From positions 1-64,000 of the forward strand of contig JAJZDZ010000004.1 of the NCBI GenBank assembly GCA_021851325.1: a stretch of DNA of 64,000 nucleotides, read 5' to 3'. The translations under genes were made by a program, and so were the position numbers. How positions within the stretch are numbered: position 1 is the first letter of the stretch; the number at the start of each line of letters is the position of its first letter. Below are positions 44,075 to 51,839 of the stretch, piece by piece. The notes under the pieces are model-generated. The model did not search any database. It was not told the DNA's origin and saw only the letters and a list, made by a program, of their open reading frames with translations. The stretch comes from Pseudomonadota bacterium (lineage in GTDB: Bacteria > Pseudomonadota > Alphaproteobacteria > Micropepsales > Micropepsaceae).

Positions 44075-46717
44075 ATGCGTACCGATCAACCGCGGGAGAT
44101 ACGGCTTTCGGACTACCGCGCTCCGGATTTTCGCATTCCGCGGATTGAACTGAAATTTGTTCTCGACGCGGCCCGAACCCAAGTCACCGCCCGTATGGAG
44201 GTTGAACGGATCGGCCCGACATCGGCGCCACTGGCATTGCAGGGAGACGGACTCAAGCTTGTCGCGGTTGCCCTCAATGACAGTGTCCTTTCGGCCAGCT
44301 CCTATCGCCTTGAGGACGAGGGAAGGACGCTCGTCCTTGCCGAGGTTCCCGATCACTTTTCGCTTGAGATTCAGACCGAGATTTCGCCCCAGGCCAACAC
44401 AGCCCTTGAGGGTCTTTATTTGGCTCGGGGCATCTTCTGCACCCAGTGCGAGCCGGAAGGTTTTCGCCGCATCACCTATTTTCTCGATCGCCCCGACAAC
44501 CTCAGCGTGTTTACGACCCGCATTGAAGCGCCCCGGGACCAGCTTCCAGTTCTGCTCTCGAACGGTAATCGGATCGAGCATGGCGAGCTTTCAGGCGGGC
44601 GTCATTTCGTCGTCTGGCACGACCCCTTTCCCAAGCCGAGTTACCTGTTTGCCCTCGTCGCCGGAGATCTGGGGGTCATCGAAGACCGTTTCGTCACGAT
44701 GTCCGGACGCACCATCAGGCTCTTCATCTATGTCGAGCATGGCAATGAGGACCAGGTCTCCTATGCCATGGATGCACTCAAAAGAGCCATGAAGTGGGAC
44801 GAAGAGGCCTATGGTCGCGAATATGATCTGGACATCTTCATGATCGTCGCCGTTTCGGCGTTCAATATGGGCGCCATGGAGAACAAGGGTCTCAATATCT
44901 TTAACGACAAGCTGCTTCTGGCCAGCCCCCAAACCGCCACCGATGCCGATTATGAACGCATCGAAAGTGTTGTGGCCCATGAATATTTTCACAACTGGAC
45001 TGGTAACAGGATCACCTGCCGGGACTGGTTTCAGCTCTCTCTCAAGGAAGGCCTGACGGTTTACCGCGATCAGAGTTTTTCCGCGGATATGCGCTCAGCT
45101 GGCGTCAAGCGCATTGAAGATGTGCAGTTGCTGCGGGCGCGCCAGTTCCAGGAAGACGCAGGCCCCCTCGCCCATCCGGTGCAGCCACAAAGTTATATTG
45201 CCATCGACAATTTTTATACCGCTACGGTTTACGAAAAGGGCGCCGAAGTCATCGGCATGCTGAAGACTCTTGTCGGCGCCAAAACCTACCGCAAGGCGAC
45301 TGATCTTTATTTCGCGCGTCATGACGGGCAGGCCGCGACGGTTGAAGACTGGGTACGCTGTTTCGAAGACGCCAGCGGACGGGATCTGTCCCAATTCCGC
45401 CTTTGGTATCGACAGTCCGGTACGCCCATTGTAGACGCCGAGGGCGTCTATGATGCCCAATCGCGGCGCTACACCCTCACCCTCAAGCAGAAACTGCCGC
45501 CGACACCTGGTCAGCCAACCAAGCAGGCCATGCTCATTCCGCTGCGCCTTGGTCTCGTCGGCGCCGCCTCAGGAAGGGCCCTGCCCGTCGCGCTCGAAGG
45601 AGAAAATGCCCGTGGCCCCCTCGAACGGGTCATAGAGCTCTGCGGCCACGAACAGACTTTTGTTTTCACCGACATCGCGGAGTCGCCGCTCATCTCCCTC
45701 GGCCGCGGCTTCTCCGCGCCGGTACACGTACGCACCAGCCTCAGCCGCCAGCAGCGCGCCGTGCTGATGGCCCATGATCCCGACGATTTCAATCGCTGGG
45801 AAGCCGGTCACGCTTTGGCCTGCGATGTCATGCTGACAATGGCGCAGGTGGCGCAGAATGGCGGCAATCCGCAGCCGGACCCAACCTATCTCGATGTGAT
45901 TGGCGCCGTCCTGGCTGATGCCCACAAAGACCAGGCCATGAGCGCACTCATGCTGGTACTGCCAGGTGAAGCCGAACTGGCCCAGCTGATGCACCCAGCC
46001 GATCCAGAGGCCCTGCATGGAGCCCGCACAGCTCTCATTCGTGCCGTGGCCGGCCATCACGCGGCGAAGCTGGCCGCCCTTTACGAGGAGCTGTCAACAG
46101 AGCGTACCTTTTCTCCCGACGCAGCCTCCGCGGGACGACGCGCCCTGCGCAACGTGCTCCTGCGCTATCTGACCGCTGCGGATGATGCCGCTGCTGCCGA
46201 GCGGGCGCATCAGCATTATCAGCGCGCTTCCAACATGACGGACATGATGGCCGGCCTGACTGCGCTATGCCGCATGGCCTCTTCTTTGCGTCCACGTGCC
46301 CTCGCAGACTTCCGCAATCGCTTCGCCACCAATCCCCTCGTACTCGACAAATGGTTGACGGTGCAGGCGCAATCGCCACGTCCTCAGGCTGCCGCCGACG
46401 TCAGGCTGTTGATGCAGGATTCAGCGTTTGATCTTAAGAACCCCAACCGCGTCCGTGCCCTCGTCGGCGCCTTTAGCGCCAATCATCTGCGCTTTCATGA
46501 TGCCAGCGGCACGGGGTACGAGTTGATTGGTGAAGTCGTGCGGCAACTGGATCCGATCAACCCGCAAGTCGCCGCGCGCATGGCCGGAGCATTTGAAACC
46601 TGGCGCCGTTACGACAGTACGCGCCAGCAGCGCATGCGCGGCGAATTGCAGAAAATCCTCAGCCTTGAGGGTATCTCCTCGAATCTCTTCGAGGTGACCG
46701 GCAAGCTGCTCGACTGA
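44075..46717 (+). CDS. pepN: Aminopeptidase N
   Basis: An 880-residue M1 zinc aminopeptidase. The exopeptidase motif GAMEN is at residues 266-270 and the zinc site HEYFH at 302-306, with the third ligand Glu about 19 residues later in KEGLTVYRDQ. Four domains, including the large alpha-helical C-terminal domain, give the length of the E. coli-type PepN. It removes N-terminal residues from peptides in the cytosol. GAGGG five bases before ATG 44075 supports that start over the one 45 bases upstream. It converges on speD across a shared terminator. Confidence 0.96.
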   Translation: MRTDQPREIRLSDYRAPDFRIPRIELKFVLDAARTQVTARMEVERIGPTSAPLALQGDGLKLVAVALNDSVLSASSYRLEDEGRTLVLAEVPDHFSLEIQTEISPQANTALEGLYLARGIFCTQCEPEGFRRITYFLDRPDNLSVFTTRIEAPRDQLPVLLSNGNRIEHGELSGGRHFVVWHDPFPKPSYLFALVAGDLGVIEDRFVTMSGRTIRLFIYVEHGNEDQVSYAMDALKRAMKWDEEAYGREYDLDIFMIVAVSAFNMGAMENKGLNIFNDKLLLASPQTATDADYERIESVVAHEYFHNWTGNRITCRDWFQLSLKEGLTVYRDQSFSADMRSAGVKRIEDVQLLRARQFQEDAGPLAHPVQPQSYIAIDNFYTATVYEKGAEVIGMLKTLVGAKTYRKATDLYFARHDGQAATVEDWVRCFEDASGRDLSQFRLWYRQSGTPIVDAEGVYDAQSRRYTLTLKQKLPPTPGQPTKQAMLIPLRLGLVGAASGRALPVALEGENARGPLERVIELCGHEQTFVFTDIAESPLISLGRGFSAPVHVRTSLSRQQRAVLMAHDPDDFNRWEAGHALACDVMLTMAQVAQNGGNPQPDPTYLDVIGAVLADAHKDQAMSALMLVLPGEAELAQLMHPADPEALHGARTALIRAVAGHHAAKLAALYEELSTERTFSPDAASAGRRALRNVLLRYLTAADDAAAAERAHQHYQRASNMTDMMAGLTALCRMASSLRPRALADFRNRFATNPLVLDKWLTVQAQSPRPQAAADVRLLMQDSAFDLKNPNRVRALVGAFSANHLRFHDASGTGYELIGEVVRQLDPINPQVAARMAGAFETWRRYDSTRQQRMRGELQKILSLEGISSNLFEVTGKLLD

Positions 46718-46931
46718 CATCCGCGCCCGCCATGGAGCGGGAACCTCGCTCTGCAGGAACCGGACAGGGAGGAGATATCCAGGTTTGGTGCTCGATCCGA
46801 GCAGGGAACTTCGTGCCCCATGCGACCTCGCCTGGCGCCGCGTCAACTCGAAAGCCGGCCCCATCCGGGGAAATGCAAGGGGGAGTTGGGCGCCATGGAA
46901 CACCACGCCCGCAGCAGGTTCCGCAAAGGCG

Positions 46932-46968
46932 AAGGGGGGAACCGGCTTGTTGCCGCTTCCCCCCTTTT
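46932..46968. terminator. Bidirectional terminator between pepN and speD
   Basis: aaggggggaa (46932-46941) pairs with ttcccccctt (46957-46966), with an inner cggc/gccg stem and a ttgtt loop; T-rich ends lie on the plus side and A-runs on the other. It is centred between convergent stops, 215 bases past pepN and 28 bases from the speD stop. Confidence 0.85.
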
Positions 46969-46995
46969 GCGCAGACTGGGTATGATGTGGCGGTT

Positions 46996-47475
46996 TTAAA
47001 GAACGCCGCGCTTGTGCTCGCCAATGACGAGCCGACCCGGATTGAAGGCAGCCTTGAATACGCCAAGGGCCTGCCGCGGATCCGCATCGCCGCACATGAA
47101 CACGTCAAAGGCGGCGTAGCCCTTCTCGGGCCAAGTATGGACGCTGATATGGCTCTCGGCGAGTACGGCGACGCCAGATATGCCGCCACCGCCCGAGAAT
47201 GTATGCAGATGAATGTGCAAGAGCGTTGCGCCAGCCTTGTCCACGGCATCGATCAACGCTTTTTCAATGCGGTTGCGGTCGTCGAGACCTTCCGCGTCCC
47301 ACAAATCGATAATCAGGTGACTTCCCGCATAGGTCAGTCCGTTACGCGTGATGAAGTGATCCTTGCGGTCCTCATCCCCAGGGGGAATAGGAACCGGGAC
47401 GGTCCTCGCCGGAGCGCGCACCTTCTCAGGCCGGGCTCCATTGATCGCCGCCACACCGAGTCCGAGTCGAGCCAT
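46996..47475 (-). CDS. speD: S-adenosylmethionine decarboxylase proenzyme
   Basis: A 159-residue prokaryotic SpeD. The self-cleavage and active site region is LAESHISVHTWPE, where the Ser after Glu becomes the pyruvoyl group, preceded by a glycine-rich loop (FSGGGGISGVAV). The enzyme makes decarboxylated SAM, the aminopropyl donor for polyamines. An N-terminal extension of about 35 residues is longer than in the smallest SpeD forms. It is divergent from speE, so both may share control of the 316-base region between them. Confidence 0.95.
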   Translation of the reverse strand: MARLGLGVAAINGARPEKVRAPARTVPVPIPPGDEDRKDHFITRNGLTYAGSHLIIDLWDAEGLDDRNRIEKALIDAVDKAGATLLHIHLHTFSGGGGISGVAVLAESHISVHTWPEKGYAAFDVFMCGDADPRQALGVFKAAFNPGRLVIGEHKRGVL

Positions 47476-47791
47476 CCTGGCACCTACCTCCTCAGAGTGT
47501 TGACACCTGTGGTGCCCATCTCCGCTTCCAAACGGTCACCGGGACACCGCTAAGAAGAAAGCGGCGCGCGGAAGGGAAGCTTCCGGACGCCGCTTTGACC
47601 CATCTCTGGGATAACGCGGAATATAAGCACCTGCCCCCCCCACGCAAGGATGAATTTCCCCCTGGGCGAATTTTTTTTGACGCTAACTGTCACAATCCGA
47701 GAGGCAGGGGCCTCCCGCCACGGTGGACACCGTTCCGCCAGCGCCTTACAAGCCGCCTCGTTCCAACTTTGCCGCACAGAGGGGTCCTGCG
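47476..47791. promoter_or_regulatory. Divergent speD-speE regulatory region with hairpin
   Basis: On the minus strand, towards speD, 47588-47596 and 47558-47566 form a 9-base GC-rich stem with an inner ggaag/cttcc pair, followed on that strand by a pyrimidine tail (tttcttctt). It ends about 80 bases before the speD start. It could be a leader terminator or attenuator of speD, but also a simple structure in the leader. No cobalamin or SAM riboswitch pattern was recognised. Confidence 0.4.
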
Positions 47792-48652
47792 ATGGCGCCG
47801 AGCTTCAAGGAAAAGCTTCACCGTGGTTATGCCCAGGTTATTGACCTGGCTGGCCAGCCGCTGGTCGAGGAAAAGAGCAAGTATCAGCGCATTAAGATCT
47901 TCGACAGCGTCGCTAATGGCCGTGTCATGACACTCGATGATGTGGTCCAGATCACCACCCGCGACGAGGCCTATTATGCTGAGATGCTGACACACCTGCC
48001 TCTGTTCGAGCATGGCAAGGCCCGCAGCGTGATGATCGTCGGTGGCGGGGACCTGTCGATTGCCGAGGAAGCGCTGAAGCACAAACGCGTTAAGGAAGTG
48101 GTACTGGTCGATATTGACGCACGGGTGGTTGAGCTGTGTCGAAAGCATTTTGCCGCAATCAATGCCAGCGCCTTTGCCGACCCAAGGCTGACGGTCGAAA
48201 TCGCCGACGCCTTCGAGTATCTGGGGCGTCCGGAAGCCAGGAGCCGGTTCGACCTGATCGTCGGTGATCGCCCGGACCCCATAGGCCCTGGCAAGGCGCT
48301 GTTCGGGGAAACATTCTACGACCGCATCAAGGCCGCGCTGAAACCCGGCGGCTTTGCCACTTTCCAGACCGGTGTCCCGTTCTATCAGCCTGACGAGGTG
48401 CGCGAAGCGCTCGCCGACCTCAAGCGCTTTTTCCCCCAGAGCGGCCTCTACCTTACGGTCGTGCCGAGTTATATCGGCGGCTTCATGGCGCTCACCTGGG
48501 CCGGCAAAGGTGCGAGGCTCGGCACGCCAGCTGGCATCAAGAAGGCCCGCGCCGCCTTCAAGCGCGCCAAGCTGAAAACCGATTACTACAATGGTGAGAT
48601 CCATGCCGGGGCCTTTGCCTTGCCGGAGTGGATCCGGCGCCTGAGCCTGTGA
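47792..48652 (+). CDS. speE: Spermidine synthase-like aminopropyltransferase
   Basis: A 286-residue SpeE-family protein that should transfer the aminopropyl group from decarboxylated SAM to putrescine. The entry loop YYAEMLTHLPLF and the cofactor loop VMIVGGGD are kept. The usual GGGDGG is GGGDLS here, and the active-site DSTDPIGP is DRPDPIGP, so the two residues after the base aspartate are replaced. The divergent speD next door argues for a working polyamine role, but another amine substrate is possible. The start at ATG 47792 has a GAGGGG site; an upstream frame adds 23 residues. Confidence 0.85.
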   Translation: MAPSFKEKLHRGYAQVIDLAGQPLVEEKSKYQRIKIFDSVANGRVMTLDDVVQITTRDEAYYAEMLTHLPLFEHGKARSVMIVGGGDLSIAEEALKHKRVKEVVLVDIDARVVELCRKHFAAINASAFADPRLTVEIADAFEYLGRPEARSRFDLIVGDRPDPIGPGKALFGETFYDRIKAALKPGGFATFQTGVPFYQPDEVREALADLKRFFPQSGLYLTVVPSYIGGFMALTWAGKGARLGTPAGIKKARAAFKRAKLKTDYYNGEIHAGAFALPEWIRRLSL

Positions 48653-48700
48653 TCGCCGCTGCCATCATCGCCCCATCAAACTTCTCCAAGGAACCAGACT

Positions 48701-49096
48701 GTGGTCCAGAACCTGAACGAATCTCTGGGTTTTGTGCGGGTGCGTGAACCCTCACGGCCAAACTTCGCGGCCGTGGAGTACCGCGCCACCCCGGCTATGT
48801 GTCATTCCGGCGGCATCGTCCAGGGCGGCTTCGTCACCGGCTGGATCGACGCTGCCATGGCGCACGCGGTGATGGCCGCCACCTCCTATCGCCAGTCACC
48901 CCTGAGCCTGGAAATCAAAATCAGCTTTCTGAAATCGGCAGCACCCGGGCTCGTCGTCGCCGAGGGCTGGATCGAGAAGATGGGCCGCTCAACCGCCTTT
49001 CTTGAAGGCCGCCTTCTTGCCGCTGACGGTGAGGTCCTCGCCAAGGGATCCTCGACCGTCAAACTCGTCCCCACCGAACGGACGGCAATCGGTTAG
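48701..49096 (+). CDS. PaaI-type hotdog thioesterase
   Basis: A 131-residue single hotdog domain, starting at GTG with AAGGAA about eight bases upstream. The helix region AMCHSGGIVQGGFVTGWID with its glycines and the acidic D fits the PaaI/YbgC-type acyl-CoA thioesterases, and LEIKISFLKSAAPG continues the fold. It is 48 bases after speE and could be in the same transcript. The acyl substrate is unknown. Confidence 0.88.
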   Translation: MVQNLNESLGFVRVREPSRPNFAAVEYRATPAMCHSGGIVQGGFVTGWIDAAMAHAVMAATSYRQSPLSLEIKISFLKSAAPGLVVAEGWIEKMGRSTAFLEGRLLAADGEVLAKGSSTVKLVPTERTAIG

Positions 49097-49104
49097 GAGG
49101 GGGC

Positions 49105-49156
49105 CTGCCGCGGCGGGCAGATGCGGGTGCCACGTCACCCACCCTGCCTGCGGCAG
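49105..49156 (+). other. Long GC-rich hairpin between thioesterase and transporter genes
   Basis: ctgccgc (49105-49111) pairs with gcggcag (49150-49156), then a six-base stem and an inner gggtg/caccc stem closing a six-base loop, about 18 pairs in all. It starts eight bases after the thioesterase stop. There is no T-run, so it may be a structured mRNA element or a processing site rather than a usual terminator. Confidence 0.55.
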
Positions 49157-49270
49157 CTGGCAACAGGATCTCACCCTGAAGGCGCCCGCTTTGGCGCCGG
49201 CGCATGGTATGGCAATGGCCTCGCGTCCAGGGCGGATGGCATGATACCTAGCGGCAAAAAGGACATCCCG

Positions 49271-50269
49271 ATGCGCTTTGCACTTCTCGGCACACTGCTC
49301 GTCGCGGCAGTTCTCGGTCTTTCGGGCTGCGCGCGCAGCAGGAGCCCGAAAGATGGTCTGGTTCCCGTTCGCTTCGTCACCGACTGGAAAGCCGAGCCCG
49401 AACAGGGAGGCTTTTACGAGGCCCTGGCTGAAGGCCTTTACCGCAAGCACGGACTCGACGTGAAAATCATCGAGGGTGGTCCGTCGGTGAACGTGCCGCA
49501 GATGCTGGCTGGCGGGGCTGCGGACTTCGGCATCGGATCCAACGCATTCATTCCACTCGATATCGTGCGTGCTGGTGTGCCTCTGCGCGCAGTCATGGCG
49601 ATATTTCAGAAGGACCCACAAGTCCTCATTACCCATCCCCGGCCAGATGTGAAAAGCCTGGCGGACATGAAGGGCAAACCGATCATGGTCTCAGATGCCA
49701 CGGTCGCTTCGTTCTGGCCCTGGCTCAAGGCGAAATATGGCTTCTCCGACACGCAGATCCGTAAATACACCTTCAATCTTGCACCGTTCCTGGCTGATCC
49801 CTCCGCCATCCAGGAAGGCTATGTCACGAGCGAACCGTACACCATCGAACGCAAAGGTCATTTCAAGCCTCAGGTCTTCCTCCTCGCCGATCATGGCTAC
49901 CCCGGCTACGCCAATATGGTTCTGGTACCCCAGCGCTGGATCGACCGGCATCCGGCTGTGGTACAGGCCTTCGTCGATGCCACGCGCCAAGGCTGGCACG
50001 ACTATCTTTATGGCAATCCCGCACCAGCCAACGCACTCATCAAGAGAAGCAATCCGGAAATGACTGACGCCATGATCGCGCAGTCGATTGCCAAGATGAA
50101 ATCCTATGGCCTCGTCATCAGCGGAGCCGCAAAGACCGAGGGCATTGGTGCCATGACCAACAGACGGTGGCGGAAGTTTTACGACACCATGCGCGCTGCC
50201 GGTGTCTACGCGCCCGGACTTGACTACAAAAAGGCCTATACCTTGCGCTTCATAAAGGCTGCTCACTGA
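49271..50269 (+). CDS. ABC transporter substrate-binding lipoprotein (NMT1/SsuA/ThiY-like)
   Basis: A 332-residue periplasmic binding protein. The lipoprotein signal ends in LSGC (lipobox, Cys about residue 20), so the mature protein is probably anchored by lipid. The mature domain has DWKAEPEQGGFYEALAEGLY, MLAGGAADFGIGSN and SLADMKGKPI, the layout of NMT1/ThiY/SsuA-type proteins that bind sulfonates, nitrate-like anions or pyrimidine-type ligands. AAGGA eight bases before the ATG supports the start. No ATPase or permease is adjacent; a matching pair lies at 59800-61427. Confidence 0.88.
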   Translation: MRFALLGTLLVAAVLGLSGCARSRSPKDGLVPVRFVTDWKAEPEQGGFYEALAEGLYRKHGLDVKIIEGGPSVNVPQMLAGGAADFGIGSNAFIPLDIVRAGVPLRAVMAIFQKDPQVLITHPRPDVKSLADMKGKPIMVSDATVASFWPWLKAKYGFSDTQIRKYTFNLAPFLADPSAIQEGYVTSEPYTIERKGHFKPQVFLLADHGYPGYANMVLVPQRWIDRHPAVVQAFVDATRQGWHDYLYGNPAPANALIKRSNPEMTDAMIAQSIAKMKSYGLVISGAAKTEGIGAMTNRRWRKFYDTMRAAGVYAPGLDYKKAYTLRFIKAAH

Positions 50270-50360
50270 ACGGCCACGAGCATCGCTCTCAGCGCGAGCC
50301 CAGGCTCAGATCCGACTGCACGATCGCCGTCACGCGCGCGGCGGGACCGGGGCTCTTCCA

Positions 50361-51764
50361 TCAGCTGAGTGGACCCTTTGCGATCCGCGATGCAGCCTTG
50401 TGCTGCTTTTGACGGCTCGCCCAGGCATATAACAGCAAACCGGCGACAAGAGCACCAAGAGAGGACAGCACAATCTTCAGAACGCTCTGCAGCGGGTGGG
50501 GATCATTGGCATTGGGTAACACGCTGCACCCGATGGCGACCAGCGTCGAAAGTCCCCCGAGCGTTGCCAGAGCGCGGCTTGCAACCGCTCCTCCCAACGG
50601 CATCCAGCCGTCGGCAGGAGAGGGCTTGCCGGCGCAGGCAAACTGGGTCGCGAACATGAAGAGGTAAGGTATGGCAACAGTCACGATACTCATGGCGACA
50701 AGGATATCGTAGGCCGAGGCGACGGTGCTGTTCAGCTGGCTGAGCATCACAATCGCCAGCGTCACGCCGCCTTGCAGCAGGACCGCAGCGACCGGCGCTC
50801 CCGTGCGCGGATGCCGCCAGCCGAAGGCCGGGGGAAGAAAGTTGTCCAGGCCTGCCGCAAACGGCAATTGCGCGCCAACGCCAAACCAGCCGACAAAGGC
50901 GCCCAGCATGGAGAGCGCAAAGAGCGCGATGGTGGGCCCGGCTAAATGCACAAGACCGACATGGGCAAGTCCACGTAAGACCGCATCGGGAAAGCCGAGC
51001 AGGCGGGTTAACGCGCGCGACGGCAGCACGGCAAGGAGTGCGACCGTTCCTCCCAGATAGATAACAAATGAGCCGGCACCGACAAGAACCAGAACGCGCA
51101 CGATGCTCCTTAGTCCTCCCTCGATTTCGTTGCGCAGGAAGGCCATGGCCTCGACGCCCGAGTAGGCGAACATGATAGTGCCCCACAGGATGGCTGTACC
51201 GAAGCTCCACTGCGGCACATAAGACGCGGTGACAAAATCTGTCGCCGCCTGTCCGCGCACACCGAGCACAATTGCCATGGCGATGACCACGGCAAATACC
51301 AGCCACATGCCCGCGGCTCCCGCATTGGGTAACCATTTGCCGTATTTGAGACCCGCAAGCTGCAGTCCGGTAACCCCAACCGTTATTGCGCCGGAAATAG
51401 CGAGTGTGGTGGTTGGATCCTTGGGGTTGAGCCCGGCGGCGCTCAGGATCATGCCACTCAGAAAGACCAGGGCACCGGCAAAAAACGGCATGAGGCTAAT
51501 CCAGTAGAACCAGCCACAGAGAAATCCTGCCATCGGCGACAGACCGTCACGGGCCCAGGCATAGATGCCGCCTTCGCCCTCAAAGCGGCCGGTCAGTTCT
51601 GCGGTTGCCGCGGCCAAGGGCAGGTAGAAGGTCAGGAGTGCAACAGCCCACAGCAGCAGCGACGATGGCCCTACTGCCGCCGCCACCGCGATCCAGCGCA
51701 TGCCGGTCCCGATCACAAGGGCATAGAGCGCGGCATCGACAAAGCGAAGGCGTTTGGCGGTCAT
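50361..51764 (-). CDS. APC-superfamily amino acid permease
   Basis: A 467-residue membrane transporter with about 12 hydrophobic segments. The N-terminal GTGMRWIAVAAAVGPSS loop and the conserved EGGIYAWARDGLSPMAGFLCGWFYW in helices 2-3 are typical of the APC/LAT-type family. The later FAYSGVEAMAFLRNEIE is also characteristic. Such proteins carry amino acids or amines by antiport or symport. The specific substrate is unknown. The ATG at 51764 was chosen from domain alignment; the open frame extends 25 codons further. Confidence 0.9.
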   Translation of the reverse strand: MTAKRLRFVDAALYALVIGTGMRWIAVAAAVGPSSLLLWAVALLTFYLPLAAATAELTGRFEGEGGIYAWARDGLSPMAGFLCGWFYWISLMPFFAGALVFLSGMILSAAGLNPKDPTTTLAISGAITVGVTGLQLAGLKYGKWLPNAGAAGMWLVFAVVIAMAIVLGVRGQAATDFVTASYVPQWSFGTAILWGTIMFAYSGVEAMAFLRNEIEGGLRSIVRVLVLVGAGSFVIYLGGTVALLAVLPSRALTRLLGFPDAVLRGLAHVGLVHLAGPTIALFALSMLGAFVGWFGVGAQLPFAAGLDNFLPPAFGWRHPRTGAPVAAVLLQGGVTLAIVMLSQLNSTVASAYDILVAMSIVTVAIPYLFMFATQFACAGKPSPADGWMPLGGAVASRALATLGGLSTLVAIGCSVLPNANDPHPLQSVLKIVLSSLGALVAGLLLYAWASRQKQHKAASRIAKGPLS

Positions 51765-51839
51765 CCGGAAGATCTCGTCAACGGCATGCGCAGGACAGGT
51801 CCTCACCCCGCAGCCTGTTCGGGCAGTGCCCCGCGTCAT

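Noticed and set aside
49097-49270. TPP riboswitch before the NMT1/ThiY-like lipoprotein gene
   Set aside because: The conserved CTGAGA and ACCTGATCTGGATAATGCC-like blocks are missing.
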